In this document: positions 1 to 10,992 of the stretch, piece after piece
How positions within the stretch are numbered: the first letter of the stretch is position 1
How the letters are laid out: every line of letters begins with the position of its first letter
Assembly: GCF_030272615.1 (NCBI RefSeq)
Contig: NC_081411.1
Location: 44,157,517 to 44,221,516 of the forward strand
Source of the DNA: Cryptomeria japonica
Taxonomy: Eukaryota > Streptophyta > Pinopsida > Cupressales > Cupressaceae
Direction: 5' to 3'
Length of the DNA: 64,000 nucleotides
The notes under the pieces: generated by a model
Told to the model about the DNA's origin: nothing
Seen by the model: the letters and a program-made list of their open reading frames with translations, nothing else
Database searches by the model: none
Made by a program: the position numbers and the translations under genes

Positions 1-1215
1 TGGAGCATATAATTTAGCTACCATGGAGGGAGATCCACTCTCTGACCCTATGAACAACATGCACCTTAAACGATATTATACCTAAGGGTTGTGTAGTTTA
101 GGTTTTATTTTCCGCATTGCATATCATATCATTCAAAACACTCCATTACATATAGTTTCTTTTTCAAATGCATCGCATCCTCAAAATTTCCGCATTTTCA
201 TATACCAACATTAATAAAACAAGGCAACTGTTCAAGTTTATCATTCGTTTTCATTCAAGAGAAACAAGGGTCATCTCCTTTCTTAGATATTTGGACATGA
301 AGTCTTTGAGGTCCTAAGGTCATTCATTTACAACATTACCCTGTGATGACACTTTACTTATGGTTGGGTAGTGATTTCATTATTTGAGACTTGTTAACCC
401 AAAATCTCTCAATTGCTATATCTCAAATGCACAATAAATCTCTAATTCATTCTAGACACCTAGTTGATCATATGACTAGTGAAAAATCTAAAATTCTACT
501 TCAGCATTGCTGTAATTTTCACACCCAAGCAGGTTTCATTACTTACAAGTCAAGACAAGAAAATAAAAAGAAAAAAGAGCTATGCCAAATATCCATCTCA
601 AGGCAAAAGAGCAATGATATATAACTGAAATATCATGTATGCAAATGTGATAAAATGTTTGACTATGGGAACATGCAAGTAACTCCATCAGGGCTATGAA
701 CACCTACTCGCAATGGAGCAATACTTGAGAAATTACAGTCTATAACCTCCTCAGAGCTCTCAAGGATTGCTGGTAGCGAGGCTCTATTCAGGGTGCTTTT
801 GAAGTTAGAATAATCCATGTAGCTAGTCATATAGGATGCTAAGGATCTTTAGTGAACATAAGAGCAGGAATTAACTCATCTGCACACACATGGGCAAAAG
901 AAGATCAAATTTTCAAGAACCAATGGGGATGTTTTCCGCATCTCCATTTTTAAATCCTAGTCACTAAGTGTGTTGATTTGAATGATCCCAAGGACCTTAG
1001 AGATCGATTGACTGCTTATCTATGAAATTTTTTGCACCTCTATTTTCAATTGGTGTTTTACAAATGCTAAAACAAACACAGTCAACCTTGTTTGAATAGG
1101 AAATGCATCTTCGTCATGCATATTGCATTCACATAGTACATGTCAAAAATTCATTTGTCTCCACATACATTTTGGAAATCATCATGTCTTACAGGTCTAC
1201 ACACTGGAGGCATAA
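1..1215. other. Intergenic DNA, nothing recognised
   Basis: About 1.2 kb with no recognisable coding domain, RNA gene or transposon terminus on either strand. The short open frames here match nothing I know. Confidence 0.5.
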
Positions 1216-1239
1216 CTAAAAAAATCCTAAAAATAAGAT

Positions 1240-1400
1240 AAAATCCACAAAATCCAAAAACATTGAAAAACTCAAAATCCAAAAACAATGAAAAATGCGA
1301 AATCCAAAAACAATGAAAAACTCAAAATCCAAAAACAATGAAAAAATCAAAATCCAAAAAACATTGAAAAACTTAAAATCCAAAAACAGTGAAAACCATA
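1240..1400. repeat. A-rich minisatellite, unit about 25 bp
   Basis: About six imperfect tandem copies of a unit like AAATCCAAAAACAATGAAAA. Related words (ATCAAAAACATTCAAATA) continue to about 1560 in a looser form. The minus-strand open frame rich in Phe, Leu and Trp across this block is a product of the repeat, not a gene. Confidence 0.7.
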
Positions 1401-2452
1401 AAAAGAAATCAAAAACATTCAAATACGGTTCTGAAAATACCAAAAACATCTTCAAAATGTCCTGAAAAAATCAATCAAAAACATTCAAATATCGATCCAC
1501 ATAATCCAAAAACATCAAAAAAGCTCTTGGAAAAGAACTAAAAAATCGAAAATCAATCAATCAATCAAAAAACTTGCAATGAAATGTTTTGTGAGAAACA
1601 AATACCCTAGCAGATATCCAGCAAACACTTCGCACGAAGTTAACAAAGGATACGACTATCCAGTCAAACATCTGCAATCAATTGATCAAATTGTCTTATC
1701 AGTCGTATCATATCCATATCAAATTGATCATTATCTTGTCTTAAACAGAAGAGGATACACTCGAAATTAGACAGGTCAGTCTTAAACGGGGTCCGCAAAT
1801 TTCTAAGATCAGACATTATCAACCATCATATCAAGAAATTGAGAACAAAGGCACAAGGTCAGTATGGCTACTGAATTTTGTCCGGGTCAGTCTTTATCTT
1901 TTATCATTTGCTGACAGATATTGTTCCTATGCTACTCAAGGATGTCCACAAGTGACTAGAGGAGCTATGATGGGCATTATATTTTTCTTTGTTTGCTGTT
2001 TGTGGTGTGAACCGATGAAATTCTAGGGAAATTGCTCTAGTGGGTGTTTGTGATAGGAGCATCCAGCGATTGGATGTCACACATACCTCGACCCCTAGCA
2101 TAATTCCCAGAATGGAGGGTTCACTCCTTGTCTACTACGTGTTTGTTTCTACAATGAGATGTCTTTGCATCTTGGTTCCTTATACCCTGATGTGCTAAGC
2201 TTCATTGTTAAAAAATAAGGCTTGGTGATGAATATATATTGACGCAATAAAATATGTGACACAGGTTCATGATTCTTTCAATTTCATTCTCATCTCATTT
2301 GCTTATTGATAGTTTGTTGATTTCTTGTCATCTTTCTAAATCACATTCTTTCTAACATTCTTTCTGTCATCAATTTTTCTCTCTATCATCTAACTAACAT
2401 TTCTTCATGATGTATCTGAGTTAAAATTGGTTCAGCCATTATCATACAAAAA

Positions 2453-2566
2453 CATTCATCATAGATTCTATTGCATTCATAATAGATTCTATTGCATTCA
2501 TAATAGATTCCATTGCATTCATTATAGATTTCATTAAACATTCATAATAGATTCCATTGCATTCAG
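2453..2566. repeat. 21-bp minisatellite
   Basis: Five to six tandem copies of CATTCATAATAGATTCTATT plus G, with single-base differences and one 2-bp insertion. It is AT-rich and has no coding potential. It lies just beyond the 3' end of the antisense PMD reading frame. Confidence 0.8.
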
Positions 2567-2843
2567 TAGTATCATTAATACATATATGTACTACCATTGC
2601 ATTTCAGAATCATATAGAATCAAATAGATATGCATCATAAAACTCATAGCATAATATAAGCATACATGGAAAACAAAACACAAATAGATCACTGCCAAAA
2701 CCTGCATATCATATATATCATATGACTCGAAAATGATAATGTGTGTGAATACAATAAATAAGCCTGAAGGCTCAGATAACATGATAAAAAAAAGTCTCAA
2801 CCAACACTTCCTCTGTCAGTAGGTGGATCCTGTCCACTAGATC

Positions 2844-5169
2844 CTACCCTAGGATGTCGAGGTGGTCCCATAATGCCACCACTGCTAGTCCGTCATGAAG
2901 TAGATCTACTTGATCTCCTCCCCATAAACGCACTGAAGCTAGGATCTCTCTGACCCTTAGGGATGGATCTCTCATATGCCTATCGATAATAAATAGCCTC
3001 CTGCGCAGTAGTGAAATACTTATCTGCTTGGTCGCGCGCATATGTACTTGCTCTAAAAAGCTGAACAAAGGCATCCATGGTGATCTAACATCTCGGCACT
3101 ACCTCATCTCTCTCCCTCTGGAGATGATCTCACCTAGCCTTAAGGGCACCATAATCTACATGGTAGGTCTCCCACTCGACATCTCATCTAGCGACCTCAT
3201 CCTCCAAACTCTGGATCCATGCTCTAAGAGTCTGTAGCTCATCCTCCTCACCAACTTGTCCTCTCCCACCCTCTTGAGCAGGCACATCCTCCAGCTCTGG
3301 CATATCCTCATCATCACCTCCATCCTTGCTACTCGATGACTCAGAAGAATCATTTCTATCCTCACTGCTAATAGACTCGGTGTCTCAACCAATGTCTACA
3401 TCCTCATCTCCCTCATCTCCCTCACCTCCCCCCTCATCTCCCCCACCTCCTCTCTCAGATCCACCCTCTCCTCCTCCTTTGACTCTCTCTCCCCTGCGTC
3501 TATCCTCAAACGTTGTCTAGGATGGAGAATCTACTATGCCATAATAGGAACATCAGGATCGGTCAATGGCACTGGCTTGTGCCTAGCAAACCACGCATCA
3601 TACTTCGTCGTCATCCCTGGATCCGCTGCACCTCTACCCCAACCCCAGAGTAATGGCTGTAGAGCATCAAACTCAACAGAAGCAACATGTGGCTGTATAC
3701 ACACACCCCAATCAGATACCTCACGAGATACGTGAGCAAAGTAAGCAGTAACCACAGGTGTCACCTGTACCTCACCGAACTATCTCAAAACCCACTCTGG
3801 AAGATACATCTTGATAATCCGCTGGGTCTCAAAGATCCTACCGATCAAATATCTCTATTGTCGGTAGAAAGGCAAGTGTACTGCATCATCCTCCCAACTG
3901 GGGCAATCTAAGTATGGTCTCCAAATAAAATGCTGCAAAATGTCAAACTGATGTCTCCAATACAAGGTGTTACCCGAACCCCTGTGTCTAATACCTGCTG
4001 TGTACCTGAAAGCATAAGGCTCACCAGGCTACAAATCAACATGAATTATAGGCCTATAGATAGAAATATGCTCCCATGCCCATGTCTGGAGAAGTGTCAC
4101 AATATAACTAATAGATCAATATCCAAGATACACAATCCCATGCATCTGATAGTATAACATGGCTAGTAGACAAGGACCCCAAGCATACAATCGACAATGA
4201 ACAATCATATCATGGAGCACTCTACCCCATCCAACTGGAAATTCATGACCTTGACTGTCAGGTATCAGTAAACCACCGACAACACCGCATAATACAATAG
4301 TCATGTCATCATAGTCTAAACGGGCCCAAGGAATGTCATAATGGCCACTGATTTGCAAATCCTGAATCTCACACTTGAAAAGTGCACATAGTCCAGCAAT
4401 GCCATCGTCATGGTCATATATAACTCTCTCACCATGAATTAGAATACGTAGTATACGCCATACATCCTCTAATGTGATGGATGCCTCACCAGTTGGCAGA
4501 TGGAAAGAACAAGTTTTAGAGTGCCACTACTCTATCAATGTTGTAATCATGGCCCTGTTGGCCGTAACCTCTGGCAAGTGTAAGACATGATATAGACCAA
4601 GCTATCGGATATGCTCAATCTTTGCATCAAGTAAGTCCGCACGAAGATCAAGTACATTGGGTCTACTTTGTTGACAATATAACACTCCAATGTTCTCCTA
4701 CAATGAGAAAATGTTGAAAATATCAGATATCGTATCCTGAAAAAACAAAAAATATTTCAAAACACATGACAAAAATTACACATACAACGAATGTGTGATA
4801 GTTATGACTAATGTGGTACAATTATGACTCTTGCATGATGTTTAAAGCTAATGCGTAATGAAATGAGCACATGCATTACAATAGACACTATTGCATAAAG
4901 AAACGAGCGAATGCAGCATGTTTAACATGAATGCGTAACACTTAAGGTGAATGCGTAACATTTAGAGCATTTGTGATACATTAACAACGAATGCGTAAAA
5001 ATCGATAGGCAATTGTGTAATACAATACAAAAATTATAATTGGAAATTTTTTTGGAAAATAGCAAAAATCAAGAAACAATTGGAAAAATAACATGCCGCT
5101 AGTCCCAGGAGGTCTCTGATATGAACGTACTCGGTCAGATAGATGCAATCGAGCTCTATAACTGGCCAT
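2844..5169 (-). pseudogene. Plant mobile domain (PMD) antisense ORF, decayed, copy 1
   Basis: Exon 1 starts at ATG 5169 (MASYRARLHLSDRVRSYQ...) and reaches a GT near 5093. Exon 2 follows a TTGTAG acceptor near 4698. The exon-2 frame runs to 2844 without a visible frameshift but with several in-frame stops, most of them TAG (for example 4602-4604 and 4527-4529). PMD-type motifs in order are FHLPTGEASITLEDVW, GWGRVLHDM, YAWGPCLLAMLYYQM, LLQTWAWEH and LPEWVLR followed by FG. An acidic, Ser/Glu/Gly-rich tail (about 3520-3250) follows. The PMD (aminotransferase-like) family includes the MAIN/MAIL proteins and transposon-borne relatives; biochemical activity is not settled. The adjacent PPT and LTR on the opposite strand point to a retrotransposon passenger rather than a host gene. 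Confidence 0.65.
4780..5010. repeat. Degenerate minisatellite (GTGAATGCGTAACA-type)
   Basis: Loosely repeated words such as AATGCGTAACA, GAATGCGTAA and GTGATA recur every 20-30 bp. They lie inside the putative intron of the antisense PMD ORF. Copy 2 has an analogous block at about 56,830-57,210, where the reverse complement reads GGTGAATACG. A minisatellite in this untranslated part of the element is therefore shared by both copies. Confidence 0.5.
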
Positions 5170-5521
5170 GATGATCAAATACTCGCAAGAAAGCACACAA
5201 ATTGCAGAGAAAACAAAGAATTTACCAATTTGCAAATGAGCAAATGAAAACCTAAAAAATCTCTATTTATAGCTCAAAATTAGGGTTTTTTGACACCTCG
5301 ACACCCGTGGTCCCCGCCAGCTTCAAACACATTTTAGCCTACTCAAACGATCTCAAAATTGCACGAAACTTCACATGCTTGCTTGTTACACTATTATCAA
5401 AAACATGGTCTCAATTTTGGAATTTTCCGAGGGGGTATATTTACACTATACAGCAGTACCAAGGCATAATGGAGCAAAATTTTTCGTTTTCTTTGAAACA
5501 ATGTGGTATTGACTTTGTCTC

Positions 5522-5560
5522 AAAGAGAGGCAAATGTAGACACCTAAAAATGTCTCATTG
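5522..5560 (+). promoter_or_regulatory. Polypurine tract and LTR start, copy 1
   Basis: AAAGAGAGGCAAA (5522-5534) abuts TGTAGACACCTAAAAATG at 5535. The arrangement matches a retroviral-type plus-strand primer followed by the TG of a 3' LTR. The upstream TTTTCTTTGAAAC word is also shared with the second copy near 57,720. Confidence 0.55.
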
Positions 5561-5699
5561 ATCATGTTCTAATTATTCCTCTAATTGATTAAATCATTCT
5601 TTAATAATTTAATTAAGTCATTTAATCTTATTCTTCTAAATTCGTATTTCCTCATCATCTTACTAACTAGCAATTGCACCTTGGTGTGAAATGGGTAAT

Positions 5700-6291
5700 G
5701 TCAAAGAGTTGTGGAAGGTCAATAAGAGAGGGAATAATATGAAGAGAAGGATATGAAGATAGAGAAATGAATAATATGAAGAGAAGGATACGAAGATAAA
5801 GAAAGGAACAATATGAAGAGAAGGATATGAAGATAAAGAAAGGAGAGAGGGAGAGAGAAAAATAGAAGTAAATATATAAAGTGATATATTGAGAGAGGTA
5901 GAGAGAGGTGGAAGAAGAAATATGGAGAGAGAGAGAGAGAGATGAGGATATGGAGAGAGAGGTAGAAAGATATGGATAGAAAGTGATAGAGTGAGGAGTG
6001 AGATCAAGATATAGAGGGAGAGGGAGAGATAAATATAGAGAGGGGAAGAAAGAGATCTAGTTGGAAGAAGATAGGGGGATCAAGAGGGAGAGGGAGAGAG
6101 AGAAATATAAATCGAAAATGGGAGAGATAGAGAGGGGGTGATGGCAGAAGAAAAAGATAAAGATAGGAAGGTATATATACACACAAAGGTAGAGAGAGGG
6201 AGATATATATAGACAAAGAGAGAGAGAGAGATGGGAAGAGAAAAAGAGATAGGGCTTGTTATATCTCTATTTCTTTGTTTCTCATTATCTC

Positions 6292-6346
<55 letters not shown>
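5700..6346. repeat. GA-rich low-complexity block ending in a (CT)n microsatellite
   Basis: Purine-rich plus strand (GAAGAGAAGGATATGAAGATA and GAGAGA variants) to about 6250, then an uninterrupted (CT)n run at about 6296-6346. A word from this block, GAGATGGGAAGAGAAAAAGA, recurs with its flank at 6676-6709, so part of the block is duplicated. The Ser/Leu/Pro-rich open frames on the minus strand are compositional. Confidence 0.85.
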
Positions 6347-6349
<3 letters not shown>

Positions 6350-8320
6350 ATATTAAAAATTTAAATATTATATATTAATTATATAATTTTTGCATGTAAT
6401 GCTAATACATAATAATAAGAAATATAATATAAATTTGGCATTAAAATTAAATAACAAATATAGATATTTAAATATATTACAATATGTAAATATTATTCAA
6501 TATAAATATAAGGTAATTTAATATAATAATATTTTTAAAAATAATTTTAATAGTTACAATTAAAAAAAAAAAGATATTAATTATATTAAAATTATATGTG
6601 ATGATAATATAAACAAAAAATAGAATATAAATTAAATAGTAAGTAAAAAATAATTTTATATTATATGGACACAGAGAGAGATGGGAAGAGAAAAAGAGAT
6701 AGGGCTTGCGCTCTCTCTCTCTCCCTCTATATAGTTTTAGCTTGAATATAAGAATTCATTTTATTAATTCTATAAATAAATAGAAAATGTAGATGACTAA
6801 AACAACATAAAACAAATCTATAAAAATATAACATAAGTTAGTAAAGATGACCTTTTTCTATATCATTAAAATAAAATAAAAATTATTTCAATAGCAAAAA
6901 AAGTAAAATTTATTCAAATTTCTAGTTTGATTGATTGTCAGTCATATCTATAACATAAATATATTTGTACCAAAAAAATAAAAATAAATAAATATATTTG
7001 TACCTTTTTTTAAGAACATTTCAAATTATATTTAACAATATAAAGATAATAATTAAGTTATGAAATAAATTACAATAGATATTTTTTTAAAATATATGCC
7101 ATAATAGCATTTTGATCTCCTTATTCTTAATACAAATAATATATGCCATAATAGCATTTTGAAATATGTTCTCTTGATTAATTAATATTATCAAATCAAA
7201 AAATTTAAAATAATAAGTAATATAAAAAATAAAAAAATTATTTTAAAACTTTATAAATTAAAAAAATCACTATTTATGAATAAAAAGGAAAAATATATAT
7301 TGCAATTTGAAAGTAAACTAAAATCTAAAGAATCTATTTATTTCCCAAAATATATATCTTTTAAAGAGATTTAACATAAAATAAGGTAGTCCTACAAAAT
7401 TCCACTAGTATATGTGCATTTAATCAATGCATATTATGTTTGTGGGGTCATGTAAAGACAATATTTTAAGGTTTTCTTATAGCTTCAATCTATTTTTAAG
7501 TTTCATAAATATTACTATTTTCTATCAAAATTAATTATTCTATCCTCTTTTTTCTAAAAAAGAGAAGACAACAATCTTCAAAAATAAATATTTAAATTAA
7601 ATTGAATAAACTATTTTATTTTTTTGTAAAGAATTATATTAAAAAACTATGAAGCATTATGTCCACCAATACCTTTACAAATATATAATTTGAAATAAAA
7701 TATCCCAACAATCTTCATAAATAAAAATTGAAATTAAATTGGATAAATTATTTTATATTTTTTAAAGAATTATATTAAAAAATTGTGAAGCTAATACTTT
7801 GCAAATATATAATTTAAAATAAACTATCCAAAAAATTAATATATTTTGAAGAGAAAAAAGACATTAATAGAAAACTTTAAATGTTTATTAAAAATAGAAT
7901 CTACCAAATAAAATAATTTTTAATTTATTTTTCTTAAATCAATAACACATTTAATTGTATGGTATATTTTTTTATCCAATTGTAATTTAAAATTTATACT
8001 CCAAATATTATAAGGAATATTTGGTGAAAGTTATTTTTTTAATTCAAATATTTGCCTATTCTTAACTCATATTTGATTATCAATATGTGAAAAGCAAAGA
8101 AGAACATTACATAAAGAATGTTCATAATTACTAAACATTGAAAGGAATTGTGATTTTCATAAAATTTATATATAAAAAATTAATATTAATTATTATTTTT
8201 AATTAAAATAAAATATATTTTTTAATTCATTTAATTTAAAACATAAAATTATCAAAACTGTACATGTTATTAATAGCCTATGGTATGAAATTATTTTGTT
8301 AGTGAACTCTAACAGTAAAT
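6350..8320. other. AT-rich intergenic DNA
   Basis: About 2 kb of very AT-rich DNA without a coding domain. Visible structure consists of a short direct repeat (ATATATGCCATAATAGCATT at about 7094 and 7140) and a longer tandem duplication at 7569-7830. Confidence 0.6.
7569..7830. repeat. Tandem duplication, about 137-bp unit, two copies
   Basis: Two successive diverged copies, each starting near ACAATCTTCA and containing AAAGAATTATATTAAAAAA then CAAATATATAATTT. The second copy has lost about 10 bp around GAAGCATTATG. No coding content. Confidence 0.65.
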
Positions 8321-8469
8321 GCTTCAAAGCTATGAAGTCCTCACATATCCCATTGTCTCGTGCACTTAAGGAACCCTTTCGTGACTAAAATCTGAACAAA
8401 TTAAAATCTGCAAATGAAGTCGATGGAAAGGGGCTTCAAATCTCCAGGACTTGATATTCTTGCCCAATG

Positions 8470-8710
8470 ATCACAAGATTTACAGAAATTGAATGTGTTG
8501 AAAAGGCTTAAAAAATTTCCACAGAAATGCAATTGGCAAGTATGAAGTCAATATTTTTTTTGCCAGTGTCCTACCGTGCCAAAATGGGAGCTCTGGAATA
8601 AGGTATGGGAATACATCAAAGAATAATGGTAGGGAGATTTTTGTCAGATATTATAGTTGGAAATGTTGTGGTGACATACATGGAAAATGTCGAATCATAG
8701 ACAATGCAAG
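8470..8710 (+). pseudogene. PPR protein relic (PLS-type repeat fragment)
   Basis: Read across shifted frames, the plus strand gives FASVLP followed by words close to KMGALE-GMGIHQ, then VRYYSW/IIVGN and a diverged VVVTYMENV. This is the spacing of land-plant PPR-PLS repeats (FASVLPACAKMGALEQG... DVVVANALVDMYAKCG). At least two frameshifts and several stops are present, so it encodes nothing intact. Host PPR proteins bind organellar RNA. A second, independent PPR relic lies near 37.7-38.1 kb. Confidence 0.5.
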
Positions 8711-8879
8711 ACAATGCACTTGAATTGTTTGCATCTATGCAGACGTGGTCGGGTGTGTGAGGCTCAAATAGTGAGGAGATTGATGAAATAGTAGATTTCA
8801 AAGATACCTGCATGTAGTTGGATCGAAGGCCATAAAATAGTGCATGCTTTTTGTGTAGGATACAAATCACATCCGTAGA

Positions 8880-9244
8880 CATTCCAGTGATGTTCTTGAA
8901 CTACTGCCCCATAGGGCAATGACAGATGCCAATAGATATGATGGAGGTTGTGGTGAGGATGGCAGTTTAAGGGATCTGGTGCAGGAAGGATTTTAGAAAG
9001 GACATTCTGGTCACAGGATCGATCCGAGCTGTGGCGGCATTGGGAGATATAAAAGCGTAGTTAAAATTACTCTGTTTTGAGGTTATAAATGACAAATTTG
9101 GACAAGAATCGGAAGAGTTAAAGAATGGCGATGATTTTAAGCTTCGAGATGACAAAATCTTGACAAAGAAGTGCTCTGTGGACGGTTTGATCTTTAAATC
9201 GAGGGTTTGAGGGACCTTATAGGTCTCATTTTGGTGGAGAAGTG
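8880..9244. other. Left flank of the copia dimer, nothing recognised
   Basis: Unique-looking sequence between the PPR relic and the copia insertion. Joined to the right flank at 23,964 it would reconstitute the pre-insertion site. I see no domain in it. Confidence 0.4.
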
Positions 9245-9249
9245 AGGGT
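9245..9249. repeat. 5-bp target-site duplication AGGGT, left
   Basis: AGGGT directly precedes the first LTR. The same 5 bp directly follow the last LTR at 23959-23963. Ty1/copia integrases typically make 5-bp duplications. Confidence 0.85.
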
Positions 9250-10781
9250 TGTTGGAAGTGAATTGATTCTAAGAGGGGGGCGTGGGGGGATGAATTAGAG
9301 TCTAAGAACTTAACTCATACAAGAAGTTTTGACAGAGAATCTTGTTGAATGTAAACCAAACATAACAAAATAGTTTCTCTTAAGTATACATACTGATATG
9401 ATCAAACTAATGAACTGAAAAAGAATGCCTTTAAATCAACAAAGTTGAAATTTTAGAATTGAAGTAAATAATATTTAATTTTATAAATGACACAGTAACA
9501 TGGAACTTGCAGATATAAAACTACAATTGTATGAATTAGCACAATGCAAAACAAATGAAATAATCCAACATATCAGAGCATGAAACTAATGGACAAATTT
9601 TGACATATGACACAAAGATTTCATGAGTGGAAAACCCTCTTGGGGTAGAAAAACCACTTGTAAAGATCCTTTTTATTATAACAATGAGCACCAACTCTGT
9701 ACATTGTCTTCAATGAGCACCAACCACATCATAATTGCAGAAATATACTTGTGCAACTTTGAGATTATAAGAGTACAACTGAAACAATTTCCGTTTACAA
9801 ATATACTGCTATAAAGTGCAGAGATATCACATACTCTGTATACTTTGTTATTTGTATGAAATACAATAATCCTTTCTGCCCTTGATTTCCAAAATCAAAT
9901 TCACACTGAACTTTTGAAAACAAAGTTTTCACAATATGCAATGAAAAACCCTTTCCATCTTTTTCACTGATCACAGCAAGTAACGCACAGTTTTCCCTGC
10001 CTTTTATTTTTTTCTCTTCACACTCACACTTTTTCTTAAATGTCACAGCCATGATATGTATAAATGGCCAAAGATGTAGAATTAGTTCAAAAACTAAAAT
10101 GAATTGTTTTTTTAAAATCAAAACTGTTCGAAAAACAACCTTCCAAAAATACCTTCGAAAATAGGGTAACTGTATTAGTTAGGGTTTCTAAACAGAAACA
10201 CGATTTTTGTATCATTTTAAAAATAGTTATAAATCTGCTCTAGAAAAATGAAATCCGTATGAACAACGAATCTCTTGTTTATAGCATATAAAACACTTGT
10301 AAAACTTTTGTTATCTTAAAAAAATAGTTACATGACTGTAAAAAAAAGAACCATCCAACTCTTTATTCCTGCTCATCTTTTTTTACAAAAGAGAAAAACA
10401 TTTTGCAATTTTTTACTGCTCTGTAAAAATCTGAAATAGAAAAATCACTGTTACAGCCTCCAAATTACCCATGGCGGCACCTTCTAGGGTTTGTGCAACA
10501 AAATAAAACACCGTTGTTTATTCTTTTTCTTTTACCACTTAAGAAACAAAAATATAAAATGGGATTTCAAAACATTTGAAGTCTACAATAGAGTCTCGTG
10601 TAAGAATGCCAGGTAAGTTGATGCCAAGTCATTACGTGGTTGTACACAGCATAAATTTCACTAAACATTATGCATATGAGGCACGATAGCATTATTAATA
10701 AAAATATGCCAATGGTTTATCAACATGCCTTTCATGATTTCACCATTTTTATTTGTCGTCAAGGGCAATCAAGAGTCAACA
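9250..10781 (-). repeat. Copia LTR 1 (3' LTR of element 1)
   Basis: 1532 bp, TGTTGG...GTCAACA, with the PPT of element 1 immediately to the right. Contains the G-run near its left end (GGGGGG, then TGAATTAGAG) common to all three LTRs. Its end was set by the PPT boundary. Confidence 0.9.
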
Positions 10782-10794
10782 AACTCCCCCTTTG
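10782..10794 (-). promoter_or_regulatory. Polypurine tract of element 1
   Basis: Minus-strand CAAAGGGGGAGTT directly upstream of the LTR start TGTTGACTC. It would serve as plus-strand primer in reverse transcription. Confidence 0.8.
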
Positions 10795-10992
10795 TCCTTG
10801 ATGGCAAAAAAAAACATGCCATCATTGACCTGAATCTCATAACCAACATACTCACTGTACCATAAATATCATTGTGTATCATGTATAAAGAAATCCAAAT
10901 ATAACTGTCAATGATGTTTGTTTCTCCCCCTTTTTGTCTCAAGGACAAAGGGCAAAGCAGCAGATGGTTGCAAGAGGAGCAAAGCTCCCCCT

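Larger units (their letters stand above)
2844..5560 (+). mobile_element. Ty3/gypsy (Tat-like) 3' segment with antisense PMD ORF, copy 1
   Basis: Seen: a polypurine tract (AAAGAGAGGCAAA, 5522-5534) directly followed by an LTR-like start TGTAGACACC at 5535. The reading frame upstream of it (2844-5169) lies on the opposite strand and has plant-mobile-domain features. The same order (antisense PMD frame, minisatellite, PPT, TGTAGACA) recurs at 55.1-57.8 kb, which supports a shared element. Established knowledge: some plant Tat-lineage gypsy elements carry an extra antisense ORF between pol and the 3' LTR, and such ORFs can contain a plant mobile domain. No gag-pol or 5' LTR is visible here, and the LTR end is lost in GA-rich DNA beyond 5660. 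Confidence 0.55.

Noticed and set aside
1216-1455. Minus-strand open frame rich in Phe, Leu and Trp
   Set aside because: It lies within the AAATCCAAAAACAATG minisatellite; the composition comes from the repeat.
5663-6216. Two minus-strand Ser/Leu/Pro-rich open frames
   Set aside because: Produced by GA/CT low-complexity DNA, without a domain or codon bias.
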